Notes: generated by a model not told the origin, from the sequence alone. DNA of 10,109 nucleotides from Saprospiraceae bacterium (GCA_023299965.1 JALZVN010000107.1:1-10109); one strand, 5' to 3'. Counted from the stretch's first letter, positions 1 to 7,016 are shown. Numbers and translations are program-made.

Positions 1-527
1 TAATCTCCAAATTTCCACAAATCCATAGTATCCAAAAGGTACTTGGTTTCCCATGGTTTTTTCCCATGCAGTTGAAGCAATTCGGGTAATTTTAAGCTTT
101 GCACGACCATTCTTCTACAAATGTAGGGGATGTCAAATTCTCTAAGATTGTGTCCGCACACAAAATGCTTTTTGCTATCATGAAAGTATTGATTCATCAA
201 CTCGGCAAACTCTACCAAGAGTTGCTTTTCATCAAATCCGTAAAAAGATTTGAGCCTCACTTTCATTCTATTATCTCCTTCATTCACTATCAAGCCTACG
301 GAGATGCAAACTATCTTTCCAAACTCCGCGTAGATGGCAGCTCTTTCTTGATAAAACTCACTTAATTCTTCCTCTTCAATTTCGGTCACTGTTTTTTTGA
401 GTAACTGAGCTGCCTTGATTTTCCATAGATACTGCATTTCTTTATTTAGATCAGTGAGCAAATGTGTACCTGAAACAGTTTCTACGTCTAAAAAAAGTAT
501 ATTCGAAAGAGAAAGATTATCAATCAT
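1..527 (-). CDS. PolB-like 3'-5' exonuclease (RNase H fold), 5' part, truncated by window edge
   Basis: This frame reads open from ATG 525-527 down to base 3 (175 codons) with no stop, so the C-terminus lies beyond the left edge. Near the N-terminus, ILFLDVETVSG gives the Exo I D-x-E pair (D14, E16). At about residues 125-134, GHNLREFDIPY is a typical Exo II motif, with H126/N127 and D132. The segment FYQERAAIYAEFGKIVCISVG (about 59-78) and the late DTMDLWKFGD match predicted 3'-5' exonucleases related to the DNA polymerase B proofreading domain (Pfam DNA_pol_B_exo2), common in Bacteroidetes. The Exo III aspartate should lie off-window. The expected role is metal-dependent 3'-5' degradation of nucleic acid in the cytoplasm; its cellular substrate is not known to me. 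It is divergent from the next gene, with 150 bases between starts. No clear promoter was found on this strand. The motif match makes the family call fairly secure. Confidence 0.86.
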   Translation of the reverse strand, partial: MIDNLSLSNILFLDVETVSGTHLLTDLNKEMQYLWKIKAAQLLKKTVTEIEEEELSEFYQERAAIYAEFGKIVCISVGLIVNEGDNRMKVRLKSFYGFDEKQLLVEFAELMNQYFHDSKKHFVCGHNLREFDIPYICRRMVVQSLKLPELLQLHGKKPWETKYLLDTMDLWKFGD

Positions 528-605
528 CTGATAATGAGTTTATTACAGTTTACAATAGTTCGACTTTTTTCATAATTAAGTATCAATAAAACCACAACAA
601 TTGAG

Positions 606-629
606 TACATTTGGCAATATTGTTATTGC
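606..629 (+). promoter_or_regulatory. Candidate Bacteroidetes -7 box with adjoining inverted repeat
   Basis: TACATTTG at 606-613 matches the Bacteroidetes -7 consensus TAnnTTTG exactly. No TTG was found at the usual 17-21 base distance upstream, so the -33 element is missing or degenerate. Directly after it, GCAATA (614-619), TTGT, TATTGC (624-629) form a perfect 6-bp inverted repeat near the expected transcription start, where a repressor site could lie. The implied leader before ATG 678 is about 55-60 bases. The box is seen; its function is inferred. Confidence 0.4.
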
Positions 630-677
630 AATTTACGTATATAACTTCAAACTACTAAAAATCTAAAAATCACAGTT

Positions 678-1673
678 ATGAGTACAAATGAAGAATCAAT
701 GCAAAAGAAAGTTATTGGGATGGGAATCATCATCGCTCTTTTACTTGGAGTGATTACATTCTTATTGGTCAACAGAAACTCACAATCTAACATTATCTCA
801 CAGCAAACTACCGAACTTGATGAAGCTGAGACGCTGAAAGTAGACTTACAGACGCAGTACGAAGAAGTAATGAATGCCCTTGACGAACAGAAAGGAGAGA
901 ATGAAGAACTAAACGCTGTAATAGAAAATCAAAAGTCAGATTTAGAAACTAGAAAATCAGACATTTCAAAACTTATCAGTAGCGGTAAAGCTTCTAAGCG
1001 AGAACTCAATCAAGCCCGTTTAGATATTGACAACTTCCAGACTCAACTGGGCAGATATCTTGCTGAATTAGATGTAGTTAAGGAACAAAATCAGATCCTT
1101 ACAAAGGAAAAAATGCAGCTCTCTGAAGAGAAGAAAGTCCTTCAGACAAATATCGAATCTGAACGTATAAATTCAGAAAACCTTAGTTCTGAAAAAGCTG
1201 TTTTAGTTGGTTTGAAGGAAAATCTAGAAGAGAAAAATGCTATGCTCAATAAGAAGGTAAATTACGGTTCTGCAGTGCGCGTTACGGACGTAGTCGGTAT
1301 GGGATTGAAGACCAGAAAAAGTGGCAAAACAGTTCAAAAATCTTACGCTAAAAACACTGAAAAAATTCAAATTTGCTTTAACACTACAGAAAATGATTTG
1401 GCTACTTTAGGCAACGAGGAATTCTTGATTAGAGTGATCAATCCTATAGGAGAAACAATGTCTGTGGAAGAGTTGGGCTCAGGTGTATTTACAAGCACTA
1501 AAAGCAAAGAACAAATAAGATATACACAAAAGACAGAAATAGCTTACGAAGCTAATCAAGAAAACGTTTGTATCAATTGGGAGCCAAATACATCATTCTC
1601 CCCTGGAATTTACCAATTAGAAATCTATAATAAAGGATTTTTATCTGGGACAGGAAGCTTCCAATTGAAGTAA
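678..1673 (+). CDS. Membrane-anchored coiled-coil protein with C-terminal beta-rich domain (unknown function)
   Basis: The protein has 331 residues. A short polar N-terminus with KK (10-11) precedes one hydrophobic helix at about 12-31, so the likely topology is N-terminus in the cytoplasm and the rest in the periplasm. Residues about 42-195 are rich in E, K, Q, L and N with heptad-like spacing, indicating a long coiled coil. Residues about 197-331 have alternating strands (IQICFNT, FLIRVINPIGE, ENVCINW, GIYQLEIYNKG) and end in GSFQLK. I recall this C-terminal arrangement from uncharacterised Bacteroidetes proteins with the same anchor/coil/beta plan. C233 and C298 lie in two of the predicted strands and could pair in the periplasm. 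No enzyme motif is visible; a scaffold or envelope-spanning role is inference. The ATG is preceded by an A-rich leader without Shine-Dalgarno, normal for this phylum. A strong terminator follows 27 bases after the stop, so the gene is probably transcribed alone. Confidence 0.85.
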   Translation: MSTNEESMQKKVIGMGIIIALLLGVITFLLVNRNSQSNIISQQTTELDEAETLKVDLQTQYEEVMNALDEQKGENEELNAVIENQKSDLETRKSDISKLISSGKASKRELNQARLDIDNFQTQLGRYLAELDVVKEQNQILTKEKMQLSEEKKVLQTNIESERINSENLSSEKAVLVGLKENLEEKNAMLNKKVNYGSAVRVTDVVGMGLKTRKSGKTVQKSYAKNTEKIQICFNTTENDLATLGNEEFLIRVINPIGETMSVEELGSGVFTSTKSKEQIRYTQKTEIAYEANQENVCINWEPNTSFSPGIYQLEIYNKGFLSGTGSFQLK

Positions 1674-1700
1674 GAAATTAAAAGATTTAATTATCTCTTT

Positions 1701-1735
1701 AGAGGCAGTACCTTTCGCAGGTACTGCCTCTTTTT
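1701..1735 (+). terminator. Intrinsic terminator of the coiled-coil gene
   Basis: AGAGGCAGTACC (1701-1712) pairs perfectly with GGTACTGCCTCT (1720-1731) around a 7-base loop, giving a 12-bp stem, and is followed by a T run through 1735. The opposite strand lacks a comparable U tract, so it should act mainly on plus-strand transcripts. Confidence 0.93.
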
Positions 1736-1831
1736 AATTGATTATCATAGTATTATGTATGAACGCAAATACGCTGTATCTAAAAACTGCTTCTTCTTTG
1801 AACTATTCAATTTAGACTTAGTTTAGTATAC

Positions 1832-2281
1832 ATGGAAAATGAAGAAGAAGCAGAATTTATAAACCCAATTGATAAGGACAAGGTGGCTGAAAATCCGCAT
1901 CTCCTACCCTATGCACATACGGTGGGTGGATCCGTGATTAAGCCTATAGATAAAGGCAGGGTCAAAGGGCTTTCATTGGACGCCATGTATGAGCAAACCA
2001 ATGTCCATTTGTCTCAGATTCGTAAACAGGTAGAACTGCTCATCGGACAAGCTCAAGAGGTACATGATCGCGTAGAGATATCCGAAAAAATATACCTCGC
2101 AGATATGGGTTTTAAGCCATTGATTGGGAGCACTTATTTTCTTTATCAAAAGAGTGATGAGTCTTACGTACTTTCTATGATCAGTGATGATGAGTGGGGC
2201 GACAAACCTCCCTATGAATTCATCTCCAAGGTCAAACTTTTGTCCGATCATACTTGGGATATCTTAGATAGCAATTTATAG
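1832..2281 (+). CDS. DUF2452 family protein
   Basis: This is a 149-residue soluble protein without signal peptide or membrane helix. The N-terminal part has INPIDKDKV (about 10-18) followed by NPHLLPYAHTVGGSVIKPIDKGRVKG; the PIDK-x-x-V unit occurs twice, around residues 12 and 38. The remainder (SLDAMYEQTNVHLSQIRKQVELL, then MGFKPLIGSTYFLY) matches what I know of DUF2452, a family of unknown biochemical function found in Bacteroidetes and some other lineages. The length is normal and the gene appears complete. It is isolated: a terminator lies upstream and a long structured noncoding region downstream. No exact TAnnTTTG box was found in the 96-base upstream gap. The fold and role cannot be stated from the sequence. 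Confidence 0.85.
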   Translation: MENEEEAEFINPIDKDKVAENPHLLPYAHTVGGSVIKPIDKGRVKGLSLDAMYEQTNVHLSQIRKQVELLIGQAQEVHDRVEISEKIYLADMGFKPLIGSTYFLYQKSDESYVLSMISDDEWGDKPPYEFISKVKLLSDHTWDILDSNL

Positions 2282-2329
2282 ATACTTCAGACTACTTTCC
2301 GATTTCAATCTGCTTTGTGTACGGTTACT

Positions 2330-2495
2330 TTTTTGGGTATGCCCCTCGTTGCCATGACAAATGCCAGCGCTACTCGGGTCGCGCTATCCATGGGTCCACA
2401 TTCGTTCCCGTACCCTCAATGCTAAAGCTACTAGCCTTCCCATTTTGAGGGCACACCTCCAAGTATTCGGTCCATTCCTATCCCTCATACGTTAT
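2330..2495 (+). repeat. Structured intergenic repeat of a Bacteroidetes-wide pattern (GGGYRTGCCCC ... CTATCC ... CTATCCCTCAYRC)
   Basis: After a T run (2329-2334), GGGTATGCCCC (2335-2345) leads to TCGGGTCGCGCTATCC (2374-2389), then a variable hairpin (CCCTCAA 2413-2419 with TTGAGGG 2445-2451), then CCTATCCCTCATACG (2477-2491). GTATG (2337-2341) can pair with CATAC (2486-2490), closing the element. I recall elements in Flavobacterium and related genomes with GGGCGTGCCCC or GGGCGTTCCC at the 5' end and CTATCCCTCACGC or CCCTAACGC at the 3' end. The variant here (TATG with CATA) would preserve the pairing. The internal GGG/CCC of the first motif could alternatively fold into a small foot hairpin. 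Whether this is an RNA, a REP-like palindrome or a transposable unit is not known to me. The left/right limits are approximate, and the strand follows the recalled orientation. Confidence 0.6.
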
Positions 2496-2529
2496 CACAG
2501 ATGGAGAATCTATCTACTTTTTATTTTTA

Positions 2530-2695
2530 TTTTGGACTAGCGATCTGGAGCAGTAGACACTCTGGCGGGCTAGTGTATTGGCGTGGCTAGACCGTAGGGC
2601 CGAGCTGGCTAGCGAGCTGCGTAAGGTAGCGACTCCAGTACCCGCTCATGGAGGCCTTTCGCCTCCATGAGCGGGTACTGGAGGAGGCCCCAAAA
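2530..2695. repeat. GC-rich block with terminal TTTTGG/CCAAAA and GGCTAG copies
   Basis: This block has 98 G+C in the 160 bases 2531-2690 by hand count (61%), well above its surroundings. It is bounded by TTTTGG (2530-2535) and its reverse complement CCAAAA (2690-2695). Inside, GGCTAG occurs at 2568-2573, 2585-2590 and 2607-2612; ACTAGC (2536-2541) can pair with GCTAGT (2569-2574); CGAGCTG is directly repeated at 2601 and 2613. It ends in the long hairpin annotated separately. I see no coding frame. It could be a structured RNA, a non-autonomous mobile element or a repeat specific to this lineage; the sequence alone does not decide. Confidence 0.5.
2633..2683. repeat. Perfect 23-bp inverted repeat, 5-base loop
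   Basis: Bases 2633-2655 (starting CTCCAGTACC) are the exact reverse complement of 2661-2683 (ending GGTACTGGAG), separated by CTTTC. No U tract follows on either strand: GAGGCCCC comes next on plus, and GTCGCTACC on minus. It therefore does not look like an ordinary intrinsic terminator, although it may still block polymerase. GGAGG also recurs just after the right arm (2680-2687 region). Confidence 0.9.
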
Positions 2696-2771
2696 CATTC
2701 TATTCCTAGTAAATATCGAGCATTCGTCGATTGAATCTATACCTTCTTCTTACAAATCATGGATGAAGCAA
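2696..2771. other. Rest of the 2282-2819 gap: no feature seen
   Basis: Between the GC-rich block and the lepB promoter the sequence returns to AT-rich composition with no open frame, stem or repeat that I can support. The same holds for 2282-2328 just after the DUF2452 stop and for the T-rich stretch 2496-2529. Confidence 0.6.
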
Positions 2772-2800
2772 TTTGATAAGTAGTTTTTAGGTTATATTTG
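2772..2800 (+). promoter_or_regulatory. lepB promoter, Bacteroidetes type
   Basis: TTTG at 2772-2775 and TATATTTG at 2793-2800 match the -33 (TTG/TTTG) and -7 (TAnnTTTG) elements of the Bacteroidetes primary sigma factor, with a 17-base spacer. Transcription would begin near 2806, leaving a leader of only about 15 bases (ending AACCAAA) before ATG 2820. Initiation would then depend on an A-rich leader rather than Shine-Dalgarno pairing. Confidence 0.72.
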
Positions 2801-2819
2801 CACACTAAAATTAACCAAA

Positions 2820-4397
2820 ATGGGCGTACTTATATTTTTTCTCATCAGTTATGTTTTGTTGAGTATTAGTCTTTATCTACTATTTCCAAAGGCGGGAGTA
2901 GATGCTATAAAGGGTCTAATACCAGGTATCAATTTTGTTGAATGGTGCAAAATCATCGGACGTAAACCAATCTATGCATTATGGCTGCTATTTCCGATCG
3001 TAAATATATTCGTTTACGCTGGTATGTGTGTCGACATGATGTACTCCTTTGGGAAGAGGGATTTTATAGACAGTGCGCTTGCTGTGATTTATGCCCCATT
3101 TGCATTTTTTAGATTGGCTAAGGATGAAAAAGTGAGCTACAAAGTAGCAGCTTATCAAGATGCTCAAGACTACAAAGTGAAGCTAGAAGAAGCAGAAAAG
3201 TCCGGTGACAAGTACGCGCTAAAGAAACTCCAAAAAAATAATCCCTATGAAAAATCAGTTGGTAGAGAATGGGGCGAAGCTATCATTTTTGCCGTTTTTG
3301 CAGCTGCATTTATTCGTATGTTTTTAATAGAGGCTTACAAGATTCCAACAGGATCTATGGAGGGCTCCTTGCTAATTGGTGACTTTTTGTTTGTAAGTAA
3401 GGCGCACTATGGTATTCGTACTCCTGAGACGGTTGCTATGATACCATTGCTACACAACAGAATTCCATTTATAGATACAGAGTCTTATTTTGAGTCGCCA
3501 AGTATCCCTGCATTTAGGTTGCCTGCATTGGAAAGCATAGCGCATAATAAGCCGATCGTATTCAACTACCCAGAAGGTGATAGTGTGTATGTGATCCCGG
3601 GTCGTACCTATAGTATACATGACGCAAGACGAAATCCAGGCATAGCGAACTTGGTAAAGAAACGAAAAATGGGTTTAGATACGAGACCTATAGATAAGCG
3701 AGATCACTATATCAAAAGATGTATCGGTATGCCTGGTGATTCACTCCAGATTATCGATGCACAGGTATATATAGATGGTGTCCCAGCTCAAAATCCTAGC
3801 AAACTGCAGTACAGATACATCATGAAGCCTAACGGTGTCAATGTGAACATTAACAAAATGACGGAATGGGGAATCTCTCCTACCTATGACATCGCTCAAG
3901 AACAAGGTGTCTATATACTCACACTCAATCAGGAAGAACTAGAAAAAGTAAAAAGCTTAGATCCAAAACTAGAATTGATCAGAATGCCTAATCGCGCTGG
4001 AAATTCGTTTCCGCACTCAGAGATTTCAAAAGAGTGGACTGTAGATGACTTTGGTCCTATCTGGATTCCTAAAAAAGGAGCTACGACCCAATTGACTGCT
4101 GACAATATCGCGTTTTACAGACGTATCATAGAGGTATATGAGGAGAATACTTTTGCTCAAAAGGGCAATACCTTCATCATCAATGGCGAAGAGACAGATC
4201 GATATACCTTTAAACAAGATTATTATTGGGGTATGGGTGACAACCGTCATAGTTCTGAAGATAGTCGATACTGGGGCTATGTTCCACATGACCATATTGT
4301 AGGGAAACCACTTTTCATTTGGTTTAGTACGACGGATGGAAACATGGGGAATGGTATCAACTGGAGCAGAATTTTCTCAGGAGCCACTAAAATGTAA
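2820..4397 (+). CDS. lepB: Signal peptidase I, long Bacteroidetes form with N-terminal membrane module
   Basis: This 525-residue inner-membrane serine protease removes signal peptides from Sec/Tat-exported proteins. The N-terminal ~100 residues (helices about 3-22 and 51-70, plus a hydrophobic stretch at 85-97; FPKAGVDAIKGLIPGINF, FPIVNIFVYAGM, SFGK) resemble the small DUF5684-type membrane domain. A charged cytoplasmic linker (101-150) leads to the usual anchor helix (about 153-171). The catalytic core follows: IPTGSMEGSL places the nucleophile at S179; VFNYPEGDS (247-255) is box C; YIKRCIGMPGD (297-307) gives the general base K299; GMGDNRHSSEDSRYWGYVP (471-489) is box E. The protein is much longer than E. 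coli LepB (324 residues). Extra sequence lies between S179 and K299 (120 residues apart, against 55 in E. coli) and again at about 322-425, in line with other Bacteroidetes enzymes. It has its own promoter and lies 98 bases before the PIG-L gene on the same strand. Confidence 0.95.
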   Translation: MGVLIFFLISYVLLSISLYLLFPKAGVDAIKGLIPGINFVEWCKIIGRKPIYALWLLFPIVNIFVYAGMCVDMMYSFGKRDFIDSALAVIYAPFAFFRLAKDEKVSYKVAAYQDAQDYKVKLEEAEKSGDKYALKKLQKNNPYEKSVGREWGEAIIFAVFAAAFIRMFLIEAYKIPTGSMEGSLLIGDFLFVSKAHYGIRTPETVAMIPLLHNRIPFIDTESYFESPSIPAFRLPALESIAHNKPIVFNYPEGDSVYVIPGRTYSIHDARRNPGIANLVKKRKMGLDTRPIDKRDHYIKRCIGMPGDSLQIIDAQVYIDGVPAQNPSKLQYRYIMKPNGVNVNINKMTEWGISPTYDIAQEQGVYILTLNQEELEKVKSLDPKLELIRMPNRAGNSFPHSEISKEWTVDDFGPIWIPKKGATTQLTADNIAFYRRIIEVYEENTFAQKGNTFIINGEETDRYTFKQDYYWGMGDNRHSSEDSRYWGYVPHDHIVGKPLFIWFSTTDGNMGNGINWSRIFSGATKM

Positions 4398-4438
4398 AAC
4401 CATCTGCGAATTGAAGTGTATTTAATAGGTATAGTAGG

Positions 4439-4457
4439 TGGATTTAGCGTAAATCCA
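4439..4457. repeat. Short hairpin between lepB and the PIG-L gene
   Basis: TGGATTTA (4439-4446) and TAAATCCA (4450-4457) are perfect inverted repeats around GCG. The stem is AT-rich and no U tract follows, so it is at most a weak attenuator or a protein-binding site. It may also stabilise one end of a processed lepB message. Function is unproven. Confidence 0.45.
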
Positions 4458-4495
4458 TGTAATAAATTCCTATTTTGATAAAAAATTCAATTCAG

Positions 4496-6997
4496 ATGAG
4501 AATACAATTAATTAGCGTTTTTGCCCTATTGTTTTTAGTGTCTTCCTTAGAGGCACAGGAACCTGAAAGATGGAATTCTGGGGACATATATCACGGAATA
4601 GAAAAGCTAAACTTTCTAGGCTCTGCGCTCTATATCGCCGCCCATCCTGATGATGAAAATACAGGGATGATTTCCTATCTATCTAATCATGTCAAAGCCA
4701 ATACAGCTTACTTATCGCTTACGCGTGGTGATGGTGGACAGAACCTTATCGGCACAGAACTCAAGGAGTTGCTTGGGGTGATAAGAACTCAAGAACTCTT
4801 GGCTGCAAGAAAAGTGGATGGCGGAAAGCAACTTTTCACCAGGGCAAATGACTTTGGATATTCGAAGCATCCAGATGAGACGTTAGCGATGTGGAATAGG
4901 GATGAAGTCCTTGCGGATGTTGTATGGAATATTCGTCGTTTTCAGCCGGATATCATCATCAATAGATTTAAGCATGATACGCCTGGGACTACTCATGGTC
5001 ATCATACTTCTTCTGCTGTGCTTTCTGTAGAAGCCTGGGATCTACTCAATGACCCTACTGCCTACCCTAGTCAATTGGAGTTTGTAAATGTATGGCAGCC
5101 TAAGCGTTTAGCGTTCAATACAAGTTGGTGGTTTTACGGAAGTAGAGAGAAGTTTGCCAAAGCAGATAAGAGTAATCTCATCACTGTAGACGCTGGAGTT
5201 TACTATCCAAATAGAGGAATGTCTAATGGAGAAATCGCTGCTATCAGTAGAGCGCAACATAGATGTCAAGGAATGGGAAGATCTCTGTCCAGAAGTAGTC
5301 GAAACGAATACCTTGATGTGATCAAAGGTGAAGTCCCAAGTGATGGCAAGAATCTATTTGATGGTGTGAATACTACTTGGTCAAGATTGAAAGGAGGCGC
5401 TCCTATCACGGGAATGATCGATGATGTTTTAGCCAACTTTAACTATACCACTCCTTACGAAAGTATTCCAGCATTGGTAAAAACGTATCAAAAAATAGAA
5501 GCTCTAGAAATAAGCAATTGGAGAACCATCAAACTGGAGGAAATAAAAAAGATCATTGCACAATGTGGAGGTATATATACGGAAGCTGCTGCGGATAACT
5601 ACTTCCTAACAGCAGGACAGGATTTCGAAGTGGCTCTTGAGTTTACGAATCGTTCTCCTAACAGTGTCATGCTTAAGAATGTAAGCTTTATAGGTATGAA
5701 GAAGGATACGTCTCTCAATATGGCTCTAGTCAATGGAGAAGAAAATAAGTTTTACTTGAAGGGATCCATACCTAAGAATGCCAAAAAATCTAGTCCGTAT
5801 TGGTTAGAGAAAAAAGGATCTATGGGTATGTACCATGTAGAGGATCAGATCAATATAGGTAAACCTACCAGTGACGAACCGATCCTGATGGTTTACGATA
5901 TGGAAATCGAAGGTGTGAATATCAAGTTTCACAAGCCTGTAGTACATAGATCTGTAAGCCCTGTAATGGGAGAACAGTTCAGACCGATAGAAATCATTCC
6001 AGCAGTATCTGTTGCTGTAGATGAGAAAGTCGTTGTTTTCGCAGACAATAACTCAAAAACGGTACATGTAAAAGTGACTGCTGGTAAAGAAAACATTCAA
6101 GGTAAAGTAATGCTGGATCTTCCGAATGGTTGGTCTTCAAAGCCAGCGAGCCAAGACTTTGATATCGCTAAGCAAGAACAGACTCAAAGCTTCACTTTTG
6201 AGGTCATGCCTCCTAGTGCGCAAAGCGAAGGAACGATGGGTGTAAAAGCTATGCTTAATGGTAAGTCTTATACAAAAGAGCTTGTATTGATTGATTATGA
6301 GCACATTCCTACACAAGCTATATTCTTGCCTGCGGAGACTAAGATCGTAAAACTGGACATCAAAAAGAAGGGTCAAAATGTAGCCTATATTATGGGTGCA
6401 GGAGATAAGATACCTGAAAGTCTTAGGCAAATCGGATATGAAGTAGATGTTCTGGAAGATGATGAAATCAACAAGGAAAAGCTAGCTAACTACGATGCGC
6501 TCATCATTGGTATACGCGCCTATAATACAAGAGATAAAATCAAATTTCAGCAAGAAATCTATCTTGACTATGTGAAGAATGGAGGTACTATGATCGTTCA
6601 ATATAACACGGGCCACAGATTGAAAGTACCGAGTGAACAGTTGGGGCCTTACCCTTTCAAAGTTAGTAGATCCAGAGTGGCTGTGGAGGAGGCAGAGATA
6701 AGGTTCCTTGCTCCAGATCATCAAGTGCTCAATACACCTAATAAGATCGGTCCAGCGGACTTTGACAATTGGGTTCAGGAACGTGGTCTTTACTTTCCAG
6801 ATGAATGGTCAAAGGAGTATACTCCTATCCTATCAAGTAATGATCCAGGTGAAAGCAATAAAGATGGTGGGCTACTAGTAGCGCAATATGGCAAAGGGCA
6901 TTATGTCTACACGGGGTATTCTTGGTTTAGAGAATTGCCTGCAGGAGTACCAGGTGCTTACAGAATATTTGCCAATATGATTAGTCTAGGTAAATAA
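4496..6997 (+). CDS. Exported PIG-L family deacetylase with C-terminal amidotransferase-like domain
   Basis: I start at ATG 4496 (833 residues), not at the in-frame TTG 4475, because the ATG begins a clean signal peptide: MRIQLISVFALLFLVSSLEA, with likely cleavage just before Q21. The catalytic domain (about 40-300) has AHPDDE at 49-54: H50 and D53 are the expected zinc ligands and D52 the expected base, by analogy with MshB. TRGDGGQN follows at 77-83. HGHH (167-170) stands where the family's HxDH-type motif supplies the third zinc ligand. PIG-L enzymes remove N-acetyl groups from sugars such as GlcNAc conjugates. The middle part is beta-rich. From about residue 628 (AYIMGAGDKIPESLRQIGYEV, then NYDALIIGIRAYNTRD, NGGTMIVQYNTG) lies a flavodoxin/class I glutamine amidotransferase-like domain; no catalytic Cys triad is evident. 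No clear promoter is present, so co-transcription with lepB is likely. A bidirectional terminator follows. The substrate is unknown. Confidence 0.9.
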   Translation: MRIQLISVFALLFLVSSLEAQEPERWNSGDIYHGIEKLNFLGSALYIAAHPDDENTGMISYLSNHVKANTAYLSLTRGDGGQNLIGTELKELLGVIRTQELLAARKVDGGKQLFTRANDFGYSKHPDETLAMWNRDEVLADVVWNIRRFQPDIIINRFKHDTPGTTHGHHTSSAVLSVEAWDLLNDPTAYPSQLEFVNVWQPKRLAFNTSWWFYGSREKFAKADKSNLITVDAGVYYPNRGMSNGEIAAISRAQHRCQGMGRSLSRSSRNEYLDVIKGEVPSDGKNLFDGVNTTWSRLKGGAPITGMIDDVLANFNYTTPYESIPALVKTYQKIEALEISNWRTIKLEEIKKIIAQCGGIYTEAAADNYFLTAGQDFEVALEFTNRSPNSVMLKNVSFIGMKKDTSLNMALVNGEENKFYLKGSIPKNAKKSSPYWLEKKGSMGMYHVEDQINIGKPTSDEPILMVYDMEIEGVNIKFHKPVVHRSVSPVMGEQFRPIEIIPAVSVAVDEKVVVFADNNSKTVHVKVTAGKENIQGKVMLDLPNGWSSKPASQDFDIAKQEQTQSFTFEVMPPSAQSEGTMGVKAMLNGKSYTKELVLIDYEHIPTQAIFLPAETKIVKLDIKKKGQNVAYIMGAGDKIPESLRQIGYEVDVLEDDEINKEKLANYDALIIGIRAYNTRDKIKFQQEIYLDYVKNGGTMIVQYNTGHRLKVPSEQLGPYPFKVSRSRVAVEEAEIRFLAPDHQVLNTPNKIGPADFDNWVQERGLYFPDEWSKEYTPILSSNDPGESNKDGGLLVAQYGKGHYVYTGYSWFRELPAGVPGAYRIFANMISLGK

Positions 6998-7016
6998 ATA
7001 ACATGTGACTTTAACC

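Noticed and set aside
99..365. Plus-strand 88-codon open frame
   Set aside because: It lies antisense within the exonuclease frame, which has clear Exo I and Exo II motifs; the plus-strand peptide has no recognisable features.
1973..2251. Minus-strand 92-codon open frame
   Set aside because: It is antisense to the DUF2452 gene and has no domain-like pattern.
2633..2683. 23-bp hairpin as an intrinsic terminator for the DUF2452 gene
   Set aside because: It has no U tract on either side, is more than 350 bases from the stop codon and is far longer than the other two terminators in the window.
2530..2695. Integron attC site or group II intron end
   Set aside because: No GTTRRRY-type core sites, no integrase and no intron-encoded protein; a perfect hairpin lacks the bulged bases expected of attC.
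4026..4295. Minus-strand open frame
   Set aside because: It is a shadow of lepB, covering the box E region that is clearly coding on plus.
4475..4495. TTG start for the PIG-L gene, seven codons upstream
   Set aside because: The added residues precede an already typical signal peptide that begins at ATG 4496, and TTG starts are less likely when a good ATG follows.
6137..6724. Two minus-strand open frames
   Set aside because: Both lie opposite the continuous PIG-L reading frame and show no protein-like motifs.
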